Shown here piece by piece: positions 24,847 to 33,294 of a stretch of 64,000 bases of DNA. Where the stretch lies: NCBI GenBank assembly GCA_035556755.1, contig DATMEP010000047.1:1-64000 (forward strand). The letters are read 5' to 3'. Each line of letters opens with the position of its first letter. Position 1 is the first letter of the stretch. Below the pieces are notes generated by a model. That model was given only the letters and a program-made list of their open reading frames with translations, ran no database searches and was not told the DNA's origin. The position numbers and the translations under genes are program-made. The stretch comes from VRUE01 sp035556755. GTDB lineage: Bacteria; Actinomycetota; Thermoleophilia; Solirubrobacterales; 70-9.

Positions 24847-25845
24847 ATGGATGCTGCTTGCATCGGCGGGAACGGGAGCGAGGGGCGCACCGGGACGCGC
24901 GTCCTTACGCTGCTGGCGGCGCCGCTCAACGGCCTCATTCTGAACGAGCTCGCCCAGGGACCGCGGCGACTGGCCGAGCTCCGCCACGAGACAGGTTCTC
25001 CACCACAGACGACTCTCCGTACGCACTTAAAGCAGTTGGGCGAGATCGGGGTCGTCGCCAGGCGGCGACTCAACCTCTTCCCGAGCATCCGCGAGTACCA
25101 CTTGACAGGCCTGCCCGGCAGAGAACTGCGCTTCGTCGCCACGACCCTGGAAGGTTGGCTGGCCAACGCCCCCAGCGAACCCTTGCCCGTCGGCAGCGAC
25201 GCCGCACAAGCAGCGACCAAGGCCTTGGTCGATGGCTGGTCCTCGACCATGCTGCGCGCCCTGGCTCCCGGTCCCCTGACGCTGGGGGAGCTGAATCGAG
25301 CGGTGGGAGCGCTCGGCCGCCCCTCGATCGAGCGCCGTCTCACGGCGATGCGCCTCGCAGGATTGGTCGAGCCAAGCATCGACGCCGGCGACGGCACTCC
25401 CTATGCGGTCACCGAGTGGCTGCGACGAGGAGTGGCCCCGCTCGCCGCGGCGATCCGCTGGGAGCGCCACCACCTCCCGAACGACACCATGCCGATCGCC
25501 CCTCTCGACGCCGAGGCCGGTTTCATGCTCACCGCACCCCTGCTCAGACTGCCCTCGGAGCTGTCGGGCTCCTGCCGCCTGGGCGTGGAGTTCGAAGACC
25601 GAGGGAAGCACCATCTGGCCGGAGTAACCGTCGTTGTCGAACAGGGCCGAGTCGCTTCCTGGACGACGCGACTCGAGAGCGGCGCCGCGGCCTGGGCCAA
25701 CGGGCCTGCCGCCGCCTGGCTTCGCAATACGATCGAGGCCGATCCGAACCGCCTCGAACTTGGCGGGGACGAACGCCTCGCACTGGCACTGCTAGATGGC
25801 TTGAACCGCGCCTTGTTCGGCCCGATCAGCCGCCCGCCGCCCTAA
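24847..25845 (+). CDS. Tandem winged-helix regulator, paralogue 2
   Basis: 332 aa, collinear with the protein at 8712-9713. Winged helix one carries SPPQTTLRTHLKQLGEIG, winged helix two GRPSIERRLTAMRLAG and TPYAVTEWLRRG. The C-terminal domain has ELSGSCRLGVEF and LELGGDERLALALLDGL. The start at 24847 is set by the shared N-terminus (GNGSEGRTGTRVLTLLAAPL) and by CATAAT 9 nt upstream; longer in-frame starts are not conserved. It is divergent from the methyltransferase gene and ends 27 nt from the convergent third paralogue. DNA-binding regulator by inference; ligand unknown. Confidence 0.75.
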   Translation: MDAACIGGNGSEGRTGTRVLTLLAAPLNGLILNELAQGPRRLAELRHETGSPPQTTLRTHLKQLGEIGVVARRRLNLFPSIREYHLTGLPGRELRFVATTLEGWLANAPSEPLPVGSDAAQAATKALVDGWSSTMLRALAPGPLTLGELNRAVGALGRPSIERRLTAMRLAGLVEPSIDAGDGTPYAVTEWLRRGVAPLAAAIRWERHHLPNDTMPIAPLDAEAGFMLTAPLLRLPSELSGSCRLGVEFEDRGKHHLAGVTVVVEQGRVASWTTRLESGAAAWANGPAAAWLRNTIEADPNRLELGGDERLALALLDGLNRALFGPISRPPP

Positions 25846-25872
25846 CCGACGACCGCCCGCTCGCGGCGGAGA

Positions 25873-26790
25873 TCAGACGCCGAACAGGACTTCGTGCAAT
25901 CCGGCGAGGAGGACGCCGGCGATGTCTTCGTCGCCTCCCACCTCCATCGGCCCAGCATCGGAATCGATCACCGTGCTGAACCAGGCGTTCAGGTCTCCAG
26001 TCGCCCAGGCATCGGGATCTCCCTCCAAGCGCGGCGTACAGGAGACGATCCTGCCTTCTTCGACGCGAACCATCGCCCCACCCCGGCGAGGCACCCCGCC
26101 CCCGGTCATCTCCACAGTCAGACAGCACGAGCCGGAGAGGTCCGCGGGCAAACGCAGCAACGGCAAAGAGAGCATGAACGCGGCCTCGGCATCGAGCGGT
26201 GCAACCGGTGGGGCATCGACCAGATGGCGACGCTCCATGCGGGCGGCCGCGACGATAGGCGCGAGCCCCTCGCGCAGCCAATCGGTGACCGAGTAGGCGG
26301 CCCCCTCCCCATCCGCGTTTCGCGCCTCTACCTGGCCGGCGAGCTGCATCGCCTCGAGACAGCGTTCCGTGGAGGAGTAACCCGCGACGTCGCCGAACCG
26401 GCTCAGTTCGGTGCGCGAGCGCGGTCCTGCGGCGAGGGTGTGCAGCATGGTCGACGACCAACTCCCGGCCAGTGCCTCGACCGCCTCGGTGGCACCGTCG
26501 CCGCCGAAGGGAAGCACGCCGCCAGGCGCCTTCTCCAGCCAGTCCTCGAGAACGGTGCTGACGAACAGCATCTCCCTGCCCGAGGGCGTGATCTTCGCTT
26601 CGAGCGAGCCGGCGTCGCGTCCGGGAATCTGGATCGCCGAGCCCAGGTCGTCTCCCAGCTCGGTCAGGCCCAGCGGACCGCCGGACAGAGCTCGCAGGAT
26701 CTGACTGCTGACCGAAGACGCCAGGATCTGGAGGGTGCGCGAACCCGTGCGCTCCCCTATCTCTCCCTCACTGACCGGACTGACAGTCAA
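25873..26790 (-). CDS. Tandem winged-helix regulator, paralogue 3 (first HTH shortened)
   Basis: 305 aa. Same layout as its two paralogues, but the first winged helix has lost about 20 residues around the recognition helix: GSPPQTTLRAHLKELDEIG is replaced by GSAIQIPGRDAGSLEAK. The second unit (YSSTERCLEAMQLAGQ, AAYSVTDWLREG) and the C-terminal domain (DLSGSCCLTVEM, MEVGGDEDIAGVLLAGL) are intact. The start is TTG 9 nt after minus-strand CATAAT. It may bind DNA through only one unit, or act on its paralogues through dimer formation. It is convergent with paralogue 2. Confidence 0.72.
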   Translation of the reverse strand: MTVSPVSEGEIGERTGSRTLQILASSVSSQILRALSGGPLGLTELGDDLGSAIQIPGRDAGSLEAKITPSGREMLFVSTVLEDWLEKAPGGVLPFGGDGATEAVEALAGSWSSTMLHTLAAGPRSRTELSRFGDVAGYSSTERCLEAMQLAGQVEARNADGEGAAYSVTDWLREGLAPIVAAARMERRHLVDAPPVAPLDAEAAFMLSLPLLRLPADLSGSCCLTVEMTGGGVPRRGGAMVRVEEGRIVSCTPRLEGDPDAWATGDLNAWFSTVIDSDAGPMEVGGDEDIAGVLLAGLHEVLFGV

Positions 26791-26808
26791 GTGAGTCCGA
26801 TTATGTCA
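26791..26808 (-). promoter_or_regulatory. Extended -10 promoter, leaderless, for tandem-wHTH regulator 3
   Basis: On the minus strand TGA-CATAAT (26808-26800) is followed by exactly 9 nt, then the TTG start at 26790. The first codons (TTGACTGTCAGT) also resemble those of paralogue 1 (TTGACTGCCAGT). Confidence 0.65.
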
Positions 26809-26862
26809 TGCAGGCGGTCACTTATGGGAATAGCCTGAGTTTTTCTCTCGGGCGAAACCGGC

Positions 26863-29274
26863 CTAATCGACAGCTTCGAGGCGTTCGATCTGCGGCAGGC
26901 GCCAGAGCACGCTGGCGATCGTCAAACCGACCGCCGCGCAGAGCAGCGCCACGAACCACTGGCCGGCGCTCAGCAGGGTCATCTCGAAGAAGTCGCGAAC
27001 AGGCGCGGCGGCGAGCGTCAGCGCGAAGAGCGCACCCAGGCCGGCGACCATCGCCAGCATGTAGCTCTGGATCGCGATGTGCTCGCGCCCCGGGCCGCGC
27101 TCCAGCAGCAACACGAAGGAGAGGCCGAGGACGATCAGCGTCGTCGTCGCGGCGGTCCGGCCGGCTTCCAGCGAGCCGCCGAACACCGTGTCGACGAGGA
27201 AGAAGCAGAGAATCGAGCCGAGCGCCGTCGCCAGTCCCGCCGGCACCGCAAAGGCCGCGAGCGCCCGCAGCAGCCGACCCCGGTAGAGCGGTCCGTCCGA
27301 GGGGGCCAGCGCCAGGACGAAGGAGGGGATGCCGATAGTCAGGAACACGGCCAGCGTCAGGTGGCGCGGCAGGAACGGGAAGGCGAAGCCGGGAACGGCG
27401 ACCAGCAGGATCAGCGCCGCCGCGTAGACCGACTTGGTCAGGTAGAGCCGCCCCAGCCGGTGGATGTTGCGGGCGATCCGCCGCCCCTCGGCAACCGCCT
27501 CCGGCAGTCGCGCGAACTCGTCCTTCAGCAGCACCACGTCGGCGACCCCCTTGGTCACCTGCGCACCCGAACCCATCGCGACGGCCAGCCGCGCCTGCTT
27601 CAACGCCGGCACGTCGTTGACCCCGTCGCCGATCATCGCGGTGTAGCGACCCGAGGCGCGCAGCACCTCGACCAGCGCCTTCTTCTGCTCGGGCGCGATC
27701 CGGCAGAAGATCGTGTTGCGCTGTGCCACCTCGGCCAGCCTCTCCGCGTCCTCGGGCAGCTCGGAGCCCTCGATCACCCCCGCATCGACCGGCACGCCGA
27801 CCGCGTAGGCGACAGCGGTCACGGTCGCCCGCGCGTCCCCGGAGATCAGCTTCAGGTCGACCCCCTCCTCGCGGATGGTGGCGATCGTCTCCGCCGCGTC
27901 GGGCCGCAGCGTCTCCTCGAGCACGACGAGCGCCAGCGGCTTCAGCTGCGGTGGCGGCGTGGCGGCGGCGTCCTCGGGGAGCGGCTCGCTCGATTCTCCG
28001 AAGGCGACGACGCGATGCCCCAACGCGGTCTCCTCCTCCAGTTTGCGCGTCAGCGCGGGGGGCAAGCTCAGGGCGCCGGCCTCCGCCAGGATGTCGGGGG
28101 CGCCGAGGACATAGCTGGTCCCGCCGAGCCCCAGCCCACTCCACTTCCAGCGCGAGGAGAACGGCACTTCGCCTCCGACCTTCCCGGCCCTGCCGGGGAA
28201 TGCCGCAGCGATCGTCTCCAGCGTCCGGTTACGGTCGCCGGCGCTCGCGGCAAAGCGACCCATCGCATCCTGCACCTTCTCCGGATCAGACCCCTCGGCG
28301 ACCTCCAGCCCCAGCAGCCGCAGCTCCCCGTCGGTCAGCGTTCCGGTCTTGTCGACGCAGATCGTGTCGACCGCGGCGAGGCTCTCGGTCGCGCTCATCT
28401 GCTGCACCAGGGTGTCCCTGCGGGCCAACCTCACCGCCGCCACCGCGAAGGTGACGCTCATCAGCAGCACCAGCCCCTCGGGGATCAGCGTCACCAGCCC
28501 GGCCGTCGCGGTCTGGGCCGCCTCGACCAGGTCGGTGGAGCGCAGCTGGAAGGTCAGCAGCAGCATCACCGCCAGCGGTGCCATCACCCAGGTGCAGGCG
28601 ACGATTACCCGGTTGACCTCGTGCTGCAGCGGCGAGGGCGGGTGGCGGAAGGCTTTCGCCTCCCCCGCCAGCCGGCCTGCGTAGCTCTCCTCGCGCACCG
28701 CGTCGACCTTGTAGTGGCCGGAGCCGGAGAGGCAGAAGGACCCCGACAGCGCTCGGTCCTCAGGTTCCTTGCGCACCCCGTCGGACTCACCGGTCAGCAG
28801 CGACTCGTCCAGGGTCATGCCGCGGCTGGCGATCGTCTCGCCGTCGGCAACCAGCTGGTCGCCGGGCTCGACCGCGATCACGTCGCCGGGGACGATCTCG
28901 TCGGCCAGCAGCTCGACCACGGCGCCGTCGCGGACCACCTTGGCATGCGGCGCCACCAGCACCGCCAGCTCGTCCAGGGTCCGCTTCGCTTTCAGCTCCT
29001 GACGGATGCCGATGTAGGAGTTGACGATCGCGATCCCGAGGAACGCCGCATCGGCGATCAGACCCAGTGAGAGGATCAGCACGCCGAAGAAGCCGATGAT
29101 CGCGTTGAAGAGCGTGAAGACGTTGCCGGCGACGATGCTGGAGACCGAGCGCGAGGAGCTCTCGGCGGGCGAGCCGAGCTTACGCAGGCGCTTCGCCGCC
29201 TCCACGCTCGACAGGCCCTGTTCCATCGCGCTCGCGGTCGAGGGACCTTGCGGCTCTATCGCGGCTTCGGTCAC
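26863..29274 (-). CDS. ctpE: CtpE-like P-type cation-transporting ATPase
   Basis: 803 aa. Actuator motif LTGES (about 167), PEGL in M4 (LIPEGLVLLMS), phosphorylation site DKTGTLT (about 313), and hinge GDGVNDVPALK (about 548). Eight to ten membrane segments fit a P-type ATPase. Sequence and length resemble mycobacterial CtpE, a calcium uptake/transport ATPase (VFTRxNAIxG near the N-terminus, PDxL nucleotide-domain motif GAPDIL). It lacks the CPx motif and heavy-metal domains of metal ATPases. Ca2+ (or Mg2+) is the likely substrate. The start is GTG with SD AGGAG, divergent from the F420-type oxidoreductase by 28 bp. Confidence 0.85.
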   Translation of the reverse strand: MTEAAIEPQGPSTASAMEQGLSSVEAAKRLRKLGSPAESSSRSVSSIVAGNVFTLFNAIIGFFGVLILSLGLIADAAFLGIAIVNSYIGIRQELKAKRTLDELAVLVAPHAKVVRDGAVVELLADEIVPGDVIAVEPGDQLVADGETIASRGMTLDESLLTGESDGVRKEPEDRALSGSFCLSGSGHYKVDAVREESYAGRLAGEAKAFRHPPSPLQHEVNRVIVACTWVMAPLAVMLLLTFQLRSTDLVEAAQTATAGLVTLIPEGLVLLMSVTFAVAAVRLARRDTLVQQMSATESLAAVDTICVDKTGTLTDGELRLLGLEVAEGSDPEKVQDAMGRFAASAGDRNRTLETIAAAFPGRAGKVGGEVPFSSRWKWSGLGLGGTSYVLGAPDILAEAGALSLPPALTRKLEEETALGHRVVAFGESSEPLPEDAAATPPPQLKPLALVVLEETLRPDAAETIATIREEGVDLKLISGDARATVTAVAYAVGVPVDAGVIEGSELPEDAERLAEVAQRNTIFCRIAPEQKKALVEVLRASGRYTAMIGDGVNDVPALKQARLAVAMGSGAQVTKGVADVVLLKDEFARLPEAVAEGRRIARNIHRLGRLYLTKSVYAAALILLVAVPGFAFPFLPRHLTLAVFLTIGIPSFVLALAPSDGPLYRGRLLRALAAFAVPAGLATALGSILCFFLVDTVFGGSLEAGRTAATTTLIVLGLSFVLLLERGPGREHIAIQSYMLAMVAGLGALFALTLAAAPVRDFFEMTLLSAGQWFVALLCAAVGLTIASVLWRLPQIERLEAVD

Positions 29275-29278
29275 AGCT

Positions 29279-29291
29279 CCTATTCAATAGG
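29279..29291. promoter_or_regulatory. Palindrome in the 28-bp divergent promoter region
   Basis: CCTATT-C-AATAGG is a perfect 6-bp inverted repeat centred between the ATPase GTG (29274) and the oxidoreductase ATG (29303). With so little room both genes may share one control site; the right arm also overlaps the ATPase SD. Confidence 0.4.
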
Positions 29292-29302
29292 GTGCGAGCC
29301 GG

Positions 29303-30352
29303 ATGGCGCTGAAGCTCGGACTGAACCTCGGCTACTGGGGCATCGGCCCTGCCGGTGAGGACGCGGTGACGCTGGTGCAGGCAGCCGAGAAGGCAGGCTT
29401 CGAGTCGGTCTGGGCGGCGGAGTCCTACGGCTCCGACGTGGTCAGCGTTCTCGCCTGGCTCGCCCCGCAGACGAAGACGATCAACCTCGGCGCCGCGATC
29501 TTGCAGGTGCCCGCCCGGCCGCCGGCCGCTGCGGCGATGGCCGGCGCCACGATCGACAAACTCTCGGGCGGGCGCTTCCTCTTCGGCTTCGGGCCGTCGG
29601 GCCCGCAGGTCTCAGAAGGCTGGTACGGCGTCCCCTACGCGAAGCCCTGGGGGCGGACCCGCGAGTACATCGAAGTCGTGCGTGAGATCGTCGCCCGAGA
29701 GGGCAAGCTCGAGCACGCAGGCGAGCACTACACGCTGCCGCTGCCCGGCGGCGAGGGCAAGCCGCTGAAGCTCAACTTCCACCCAAAGCGCAACCGAATC
29801 CCGGTCTTCGTCGGCGCGATCGGCCGCAAATCGGTCGAGATGGCGGCGGAGATCTGCGACGGTTGGATCCCGATCTTCTTCAGCGTCGACGCCTTCGAGC
29901 AGACCTGGGGCGAGCACTTGGAGGCCGGCTTCGCCAAGGGCGGGCGCCAGCGCTCCGACCTCGAGGTCTCCCCTTCGCTGCAGGTGGCCATCGACGGCGA
30001 CCTGGAGGCGGCGAAGAGCGTCGTCAAGGCGGGGCTCGTCCTTTACTTCGGCGGCATGGGCAGTCGCAAGACCAACTTCTACGTCGACCTCGCCCACCGC
30101 TTCGGCTTCGGCGACGTCGCCGACGAGGTTCAGCGCCGCTTCCAGGAGGGCGACCGCGGCGGCGCCTACGAGGCGATGCCCGACGAGATCGTCGAGGCGA
30201 CCTCGCTGGTCGGCACCGAGGCCGAGGTCGCCGAGCGGGTCGAGCGCTTCCGCGGCGCCGGCATCGACCGCCTCATCGTCTCCCCCGTCCACGTCGACCG
30301 CAGCGAGCAGCTGCACACGATCGAGCGCCTGGCGGCCCTGGCGGGCGGCTGA
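29303..30352 (+). CDS. LLM-class F420-dependent oxidoreductase
   Basis: 349 aa luciferase-like TIM barrel. LGLNLGYWG at the N-terminus, GFESVWAAESYGSD, INLGAAILQVPARPPAAAAM and the GRFLFGFGPSGPQVSEGWYG segment are typical of F420-dependent LLM enzymes of actinobacteria. The family oxidises or reduces small substrates with F420 (or FMN). The substrate is unknown. It stands alone, 37 nt before the transhydrogenase operon, which may supply or balance NADPH. Confidence 0.82.
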   Translation: MALKLGLNLGYWGIGPAGEDAVTLVQAAEKAGFESVWAAESYGSDVVSVLAWLAPQTKTINLGAAILQVPARPPAAAAMAGATIDKLSGGRFLFGFGPSGPQVSEGWYGVPYAKPWGRTREYIEVVREIVAREGKLEHAGEHYTLPLPGGEGKPLKLNFHPKRNRIPVFVGAIGRKSVEMAAEICDGWIPIFFSVDAFEQTWGEHLEAGFAKGGRQRSDLEVSPSLQVAIDGDLEAAKSVVKAGLVLYFGGMGSRKTNFYVDLAHRFGFGDVADEVQRRFQEGDRGGAYEAMPDEIVEATSLVGTEAEVAERVERFRGAGIDRLIVSPVHVDRSEQLHTIERLAALAGG

Positions 30353-30389
30353 CCCGCCTTCGCACTCATCGCATAACCTTCCGCGCCGC

Positions 30390-31508
30390 GTGAAGATCGG
30401 AGTACCGAAAGAGACCGCCGAGGGAGAGCGCCGCGTCGCGCTCGTCCCCGATGCCGTCGCCTCGCTGAAGAAGAACGAGCACGTGGACGTGGTCGTCGAG
30501 TCCGGCGCCGGCGAGGCCGCCGGCCATCCCGACTCCCAGTACGAGGAGGCGGGCGCCGAGGTCGGCGACCCCTCCGTTGCCTGGGGGGCCGACGTCGTCC
30601 TCCGCGTCGCGACCCCCAGCGCCGAGGAAATCGGCCGCCTCAACTCCAACCAGCTGCTGATCGGACACCTCGCCCCCTGGACCTCGGCCGAGACCAACAA
30701 GGCGCTCGCCGCAGCCGGCGTCACCAGCTTCGCGATGGAGGCGATCCCGCGGACGACGCGCGCCCAGGCGATGGACGCGCTCTCCTCGCAGGCCGCCGCG
30801 GCCGGCTACGCGGCGACGCTGATCGCCGCCCGCGAGTCCGGTCGCTTCTTCGGGATGATGACCACCGCCGCGGGCACCGTGCCGCCGGCCAAGGTCCTGG
30901 TGCTGGGCGCCGGCGTCGCCGGCCTGCAGGCGGTCGCCACCGCGAAGCGGCTCGGCGCGATCGTCACCGGCTTCGACATCCGCCGCGCCGCCTGGGAGCA
31001 GATCGCCTCGCTCGGCGGCCGCCCGCTCGAACTCGACTTCATCCCCGACGCCGAGGGCGAGGGCGGATACGCGCGCCCGCTCACCGACGAGGAGAACGCG
31101 CAGGTGCGCGACGCGCTCGGCGAGAACGCCGCCAAACAGGACGTGATCGTCACCACCGCCGCCATCCCCGGCCGCCCGGCTCCGCTGCTGATCACCGCCG
31201 ACGCGGTGCGGAGCATGCAGCCCGGCTCGGTGATCGTCGACCTCGCCGCCGAGACTGGCGGCAACTGCGAGCTGACGCAGGCCGGGCAGACCGTGAGCGA
31301 GAACGGCGTCAAGGTGCTCGGCCCGCGCAACCTGGCTAGCGAGATGCCGGCCCCCGCCTCGCAGCTCTACGCCAAGAACCTCGAGAACCTGCTCGGCCTG
31401 CTGGTCACCGAGGAGGGCCAGCTGAACGTCGACTTCGAGGACGACATCGTCGCCGCGGCCTGCATCACCCACGGCGGCGAGATCAAGAACGAGAGGGCGG
31501 CGAAGTAA
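30390..31508 (+). CDS. pntAA: NAD(P) transhydrogenase subunit alpha part 1
   Basis: 372 aa, domain I of proton-translocating transhydrogenase. MKIGVPKETAEGERRVALVP is the alanine-dehydrogenase/PNT N-terminal signature. The NAD-binding Rossmann motif VLGAGVAGLQAVATAKRLGA lies near residue 170. It binds NAD(H) on the cytoplasmic face. The start is GTG. The three-subunit split seen here is usual in many actinobacteria and alphaproteobacteria. It is coupled to pntAB by TAATG. Confidence 0.93.
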   Translation: MKIGVPKETAEGERRVALVPDAVASLKKNEHVDVVVESGAGEAAGHPDSQYEEAGAEVGDPSVAWGADVVLRVATPSAEEIGRLNSNQLLIGHLAPWTSAETNKALAAAGVTSFAMEAIPRTTRAQAMDALSSQAAAAGYAATLIAARESGRFFGMMTTAAGTVPPAKVLVLGAGVAGLQAVATAKRLGAIVTGFDIRRAAWEQIASLGGRPLELDFIPDAEGEGGYARPLTDEENAQVRDALGENAAKQDVIVTTAAIPGRPAPLLITADAVRSMQPGSVIVDLAAETGGNCELTQAGQTVSENGVKVLGPRNLASEMPAPASQLYAKNLENLLGLLVTEEGQLNVDFEDDIVAAACITHGGEIKNERAAK

Positions 31509-31816
31509 TGGACCTGATCACCGAGATCACGATCTTCGTCCTCGCCGCCTTCGTCGGCTTCGAGGTGATCTCGAAGGTCCCGACCACCCTGCACACGCCC
31601 CTGATGTCGCAGACCAACGCGATCCACGGGATCGTGATGCTGGGCGGGCTGATAGTCGTCGGCTACGCCGACGACTCGCTGGAGTACGTGATCGGCACGA
31701 TCGCGATCGCCTTCGGCGCGATCAACATCGTCGGCGGCTTCATGGTCACCGACCGGATGCTGGGGATGTTCTCTCGCAAGCCGAAGCCGAAGCAGACCGA
31801 GGAGGGCGGCAAGTGA
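31508..31816 (+). CDS. pntAB: NAD(P) transhydrogenase subunit alpha part 2
   Basis: 102 aa membrane subunit, normal length. Three or four helices (IFVLAAFVGFEVIS, AIHGIVMLGGLIVVGYA, IAIAFGAINIVGGFMVTDRML) form part of the proton channel. The final helix with FMVTDRMLGMF is characteristic. The start overlaps the pntAA stop by one base and its stop overlaps the pntB GTG. Confidence 0.93.
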   Translation: MDLITEITIFVLAAFVGFEVISKVPTTLHTPLMSQTNAIHGIVMLGGLIVVGYADDSLEYVIGTIAIAFGAINIVGGFMVTDRMLGMFSRKPKPKQTEEGGK

Positions 31817-33231
31817 TCCCCGCCGCCGTGCTCGAGCCGGGTGGCGCCGGCGCCACCGCGCTCTACATCGTCGCCTTCTCCCTCTTCATCCTCGGCGTCC
31901 GCCGCGGCACCCACCCGACCACGGCGAAGCAGGGCAACCTGATCGCCGCCGTCGGCATGGCGATCGCCGTGGTGACGACGCTGCTGCTCGACGGGATGGG
32001 GAATTGGGGCATCCTCTTCGGCGGCCTCGCAATCGGCACCGCGGTCGGCGTGATCGCCTCGATCCGCGTCCAGATGACCGAGATGCCGCAGATGGTTGCC
32101 CTCTACAACGGCGTCGGCGGCGGCGCGGTCGCGCTGATCTCCTGGGCCGAGATCCGCCACGGCATCTCCCTTGGCGAGGAGATCCCCCTCGACACGCTGA
32201 TCCCGATCCTCTTCTCGGCCGTCGTCGGCTCTGTCTCCTTCTGGGGCTCGAACGTCGCCTTCGCCAAGCTCCAGGACCTGATCCCGACCCGGCCGCTCGC
32301 GGTCCCGGGCCAGCAGGTGATCAACGTGCTGCTGCTGATCGGCATCCTCGCCGCCTGCACCAGCATCGCGATCAACAACGACGACCCCTCGCAGGAGCTC
32401 TTCATCGGGATCCTGCTCGCTGCGGCCCTGCTCGGCAACCTGGTCGTGCTGCCGATCGGCGGCGCGGACATGCCGGTCGTGATCTCGTTGCTCAACGCCT
32501 TCACCGGCCTCGCCGCCGCCGCAGCCGGCTTCGCCCTCGACAACGTCGCGCTGATCGTCGCCGGCACCCTGGTCGGCTCCTCGGGAACGATCCTGACGAT
32601 GGAGATGGCGACCGCGATGAACCGCTCGGTCGCCAACGTCCTCTTCGCCGGCTTCGGTGGGGCGCCAAGCGGCGGCGCGGGAGGCTCGACCGAGGAGCGA
32701 CCGCACACCTCGATCGGCGCCCAGGACGCGGCTATCAAGCTCGCCTACGCCGACTCGGTCGTGATCGTTCCCGGCTACGGCCTCGCCGTCGCCCAGGCCC
32801 AGCACGCGATCAAGGAGGTCGCCGACGAGCTGGAGAAGCGCGGCGTCACCGTCGGCTACGCGATCCATCCCGTCGCCGGCCGCATGCCGGGCCACATGAA
32901 CGTGCTGCTGGCCGAGGCGGACGTGCCCTACGAGCAGCTGAAGGAGATGGAGGAGGTCAACCCCGAGCTGCCGCGCACCGACGTCGCCGTCGTCGTTGGC
33001 GCCAACGACGTCACCAACCCGGCGGCGAAGACCGACCCCGACAGCCCGATCGCCGGCATGCCGATCATCGAGGTCACCGAGGCACAGCAGGTGATCGTGA
33101 TCAAGCGCTCGCTCAGTCCTGGCTTCGCCGGCATCGACAACGACCTCTTCTACGAACCGAACACCTCGATGCTGTTCGCCGACGCCAAACAGGCGGCGGC
33201 GGACATCGCGGCCGAGATCAGCCAGCTCTAG
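31813..33231 (+). CDS. pntB: NAD(P) transhydrogenase subunit beta
   Basis: 472 aa. About nine membrane helices (1-275) are followed by the NADP(H)-binding domain III (about 290-472). Domain III shows VIVPGYGLAVAQAQH, YAIHPVAGRMPGHMNVLLAEA, VVVGANDVTNPAA and IVIKRSLSPGFAGIDN. It completes the PntAA-AB-B complex that uses proton-motive force to reduce NADP+ with NADH. The GTG start lies in the GTGA overlap with pntAB. Confidence 0.94.
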   Translation: MIPAAVLEPGGAGATALYIVAFSLFILGVRRGTHPTTAKQGNLIAAVGMAIAVVTTLLLDGMGNWGILFGGLAIGTAVGVIASIRVQMTEMPQMVALYNGVGGGAVALISWAEIRHGISLGEEIPLDTLIPILFSAVVGSVSFWGSNVAFAKLQDLIPTRPLAVPGQQVINVLLLIGILAACTSIAINNDDPSQELFIGILLAAALLGNLVVLPIGGADMPVVISLLNAFTGLAAAAAGFALDNVALIVAGTLVGSSGTILTMEMATAMNRSVANVLFAGFGGAPSGGAGGSTEERPHTSIGAQDAAIKLAYADSVVIVPGYGLAVAQAQHAIKEVADELEKRGVTVGYAIHPVAGRMPGHMNVLLAEADVPYEQLKEMEEVNPELPRTDVAVVVGANDVTNPAAKTDPDSPIAGMPIIEVTEAQQVIVIKRSLSPGFAGIDNDLFYEPNTSMLFADAKQAAADIAAEISQL

Positions 33232-33278
33232 CTCTCTTTTGCTCTAGATCCCTCCTCGGGGGGAGAGAAATGCGACGC

Positions 33279-33293
33279 CGGGACTTAGTCCCG
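33279..33293 (+). promoter_or_regulatory. Hairpin between SD and start codon of the Vps62-like gene
   Basis: CGGGACT-T-AGTCCCG is a perfect 7-bp inverted repeat ending 1 nt before the ATG at 33295. The only good SD (GGGGGAGAG, about 33259-33267) lies upstream of it. Folding the hairpin would bring SD and ATG close. Confidence 0.4.
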
Positions 33294-33294
33294 T

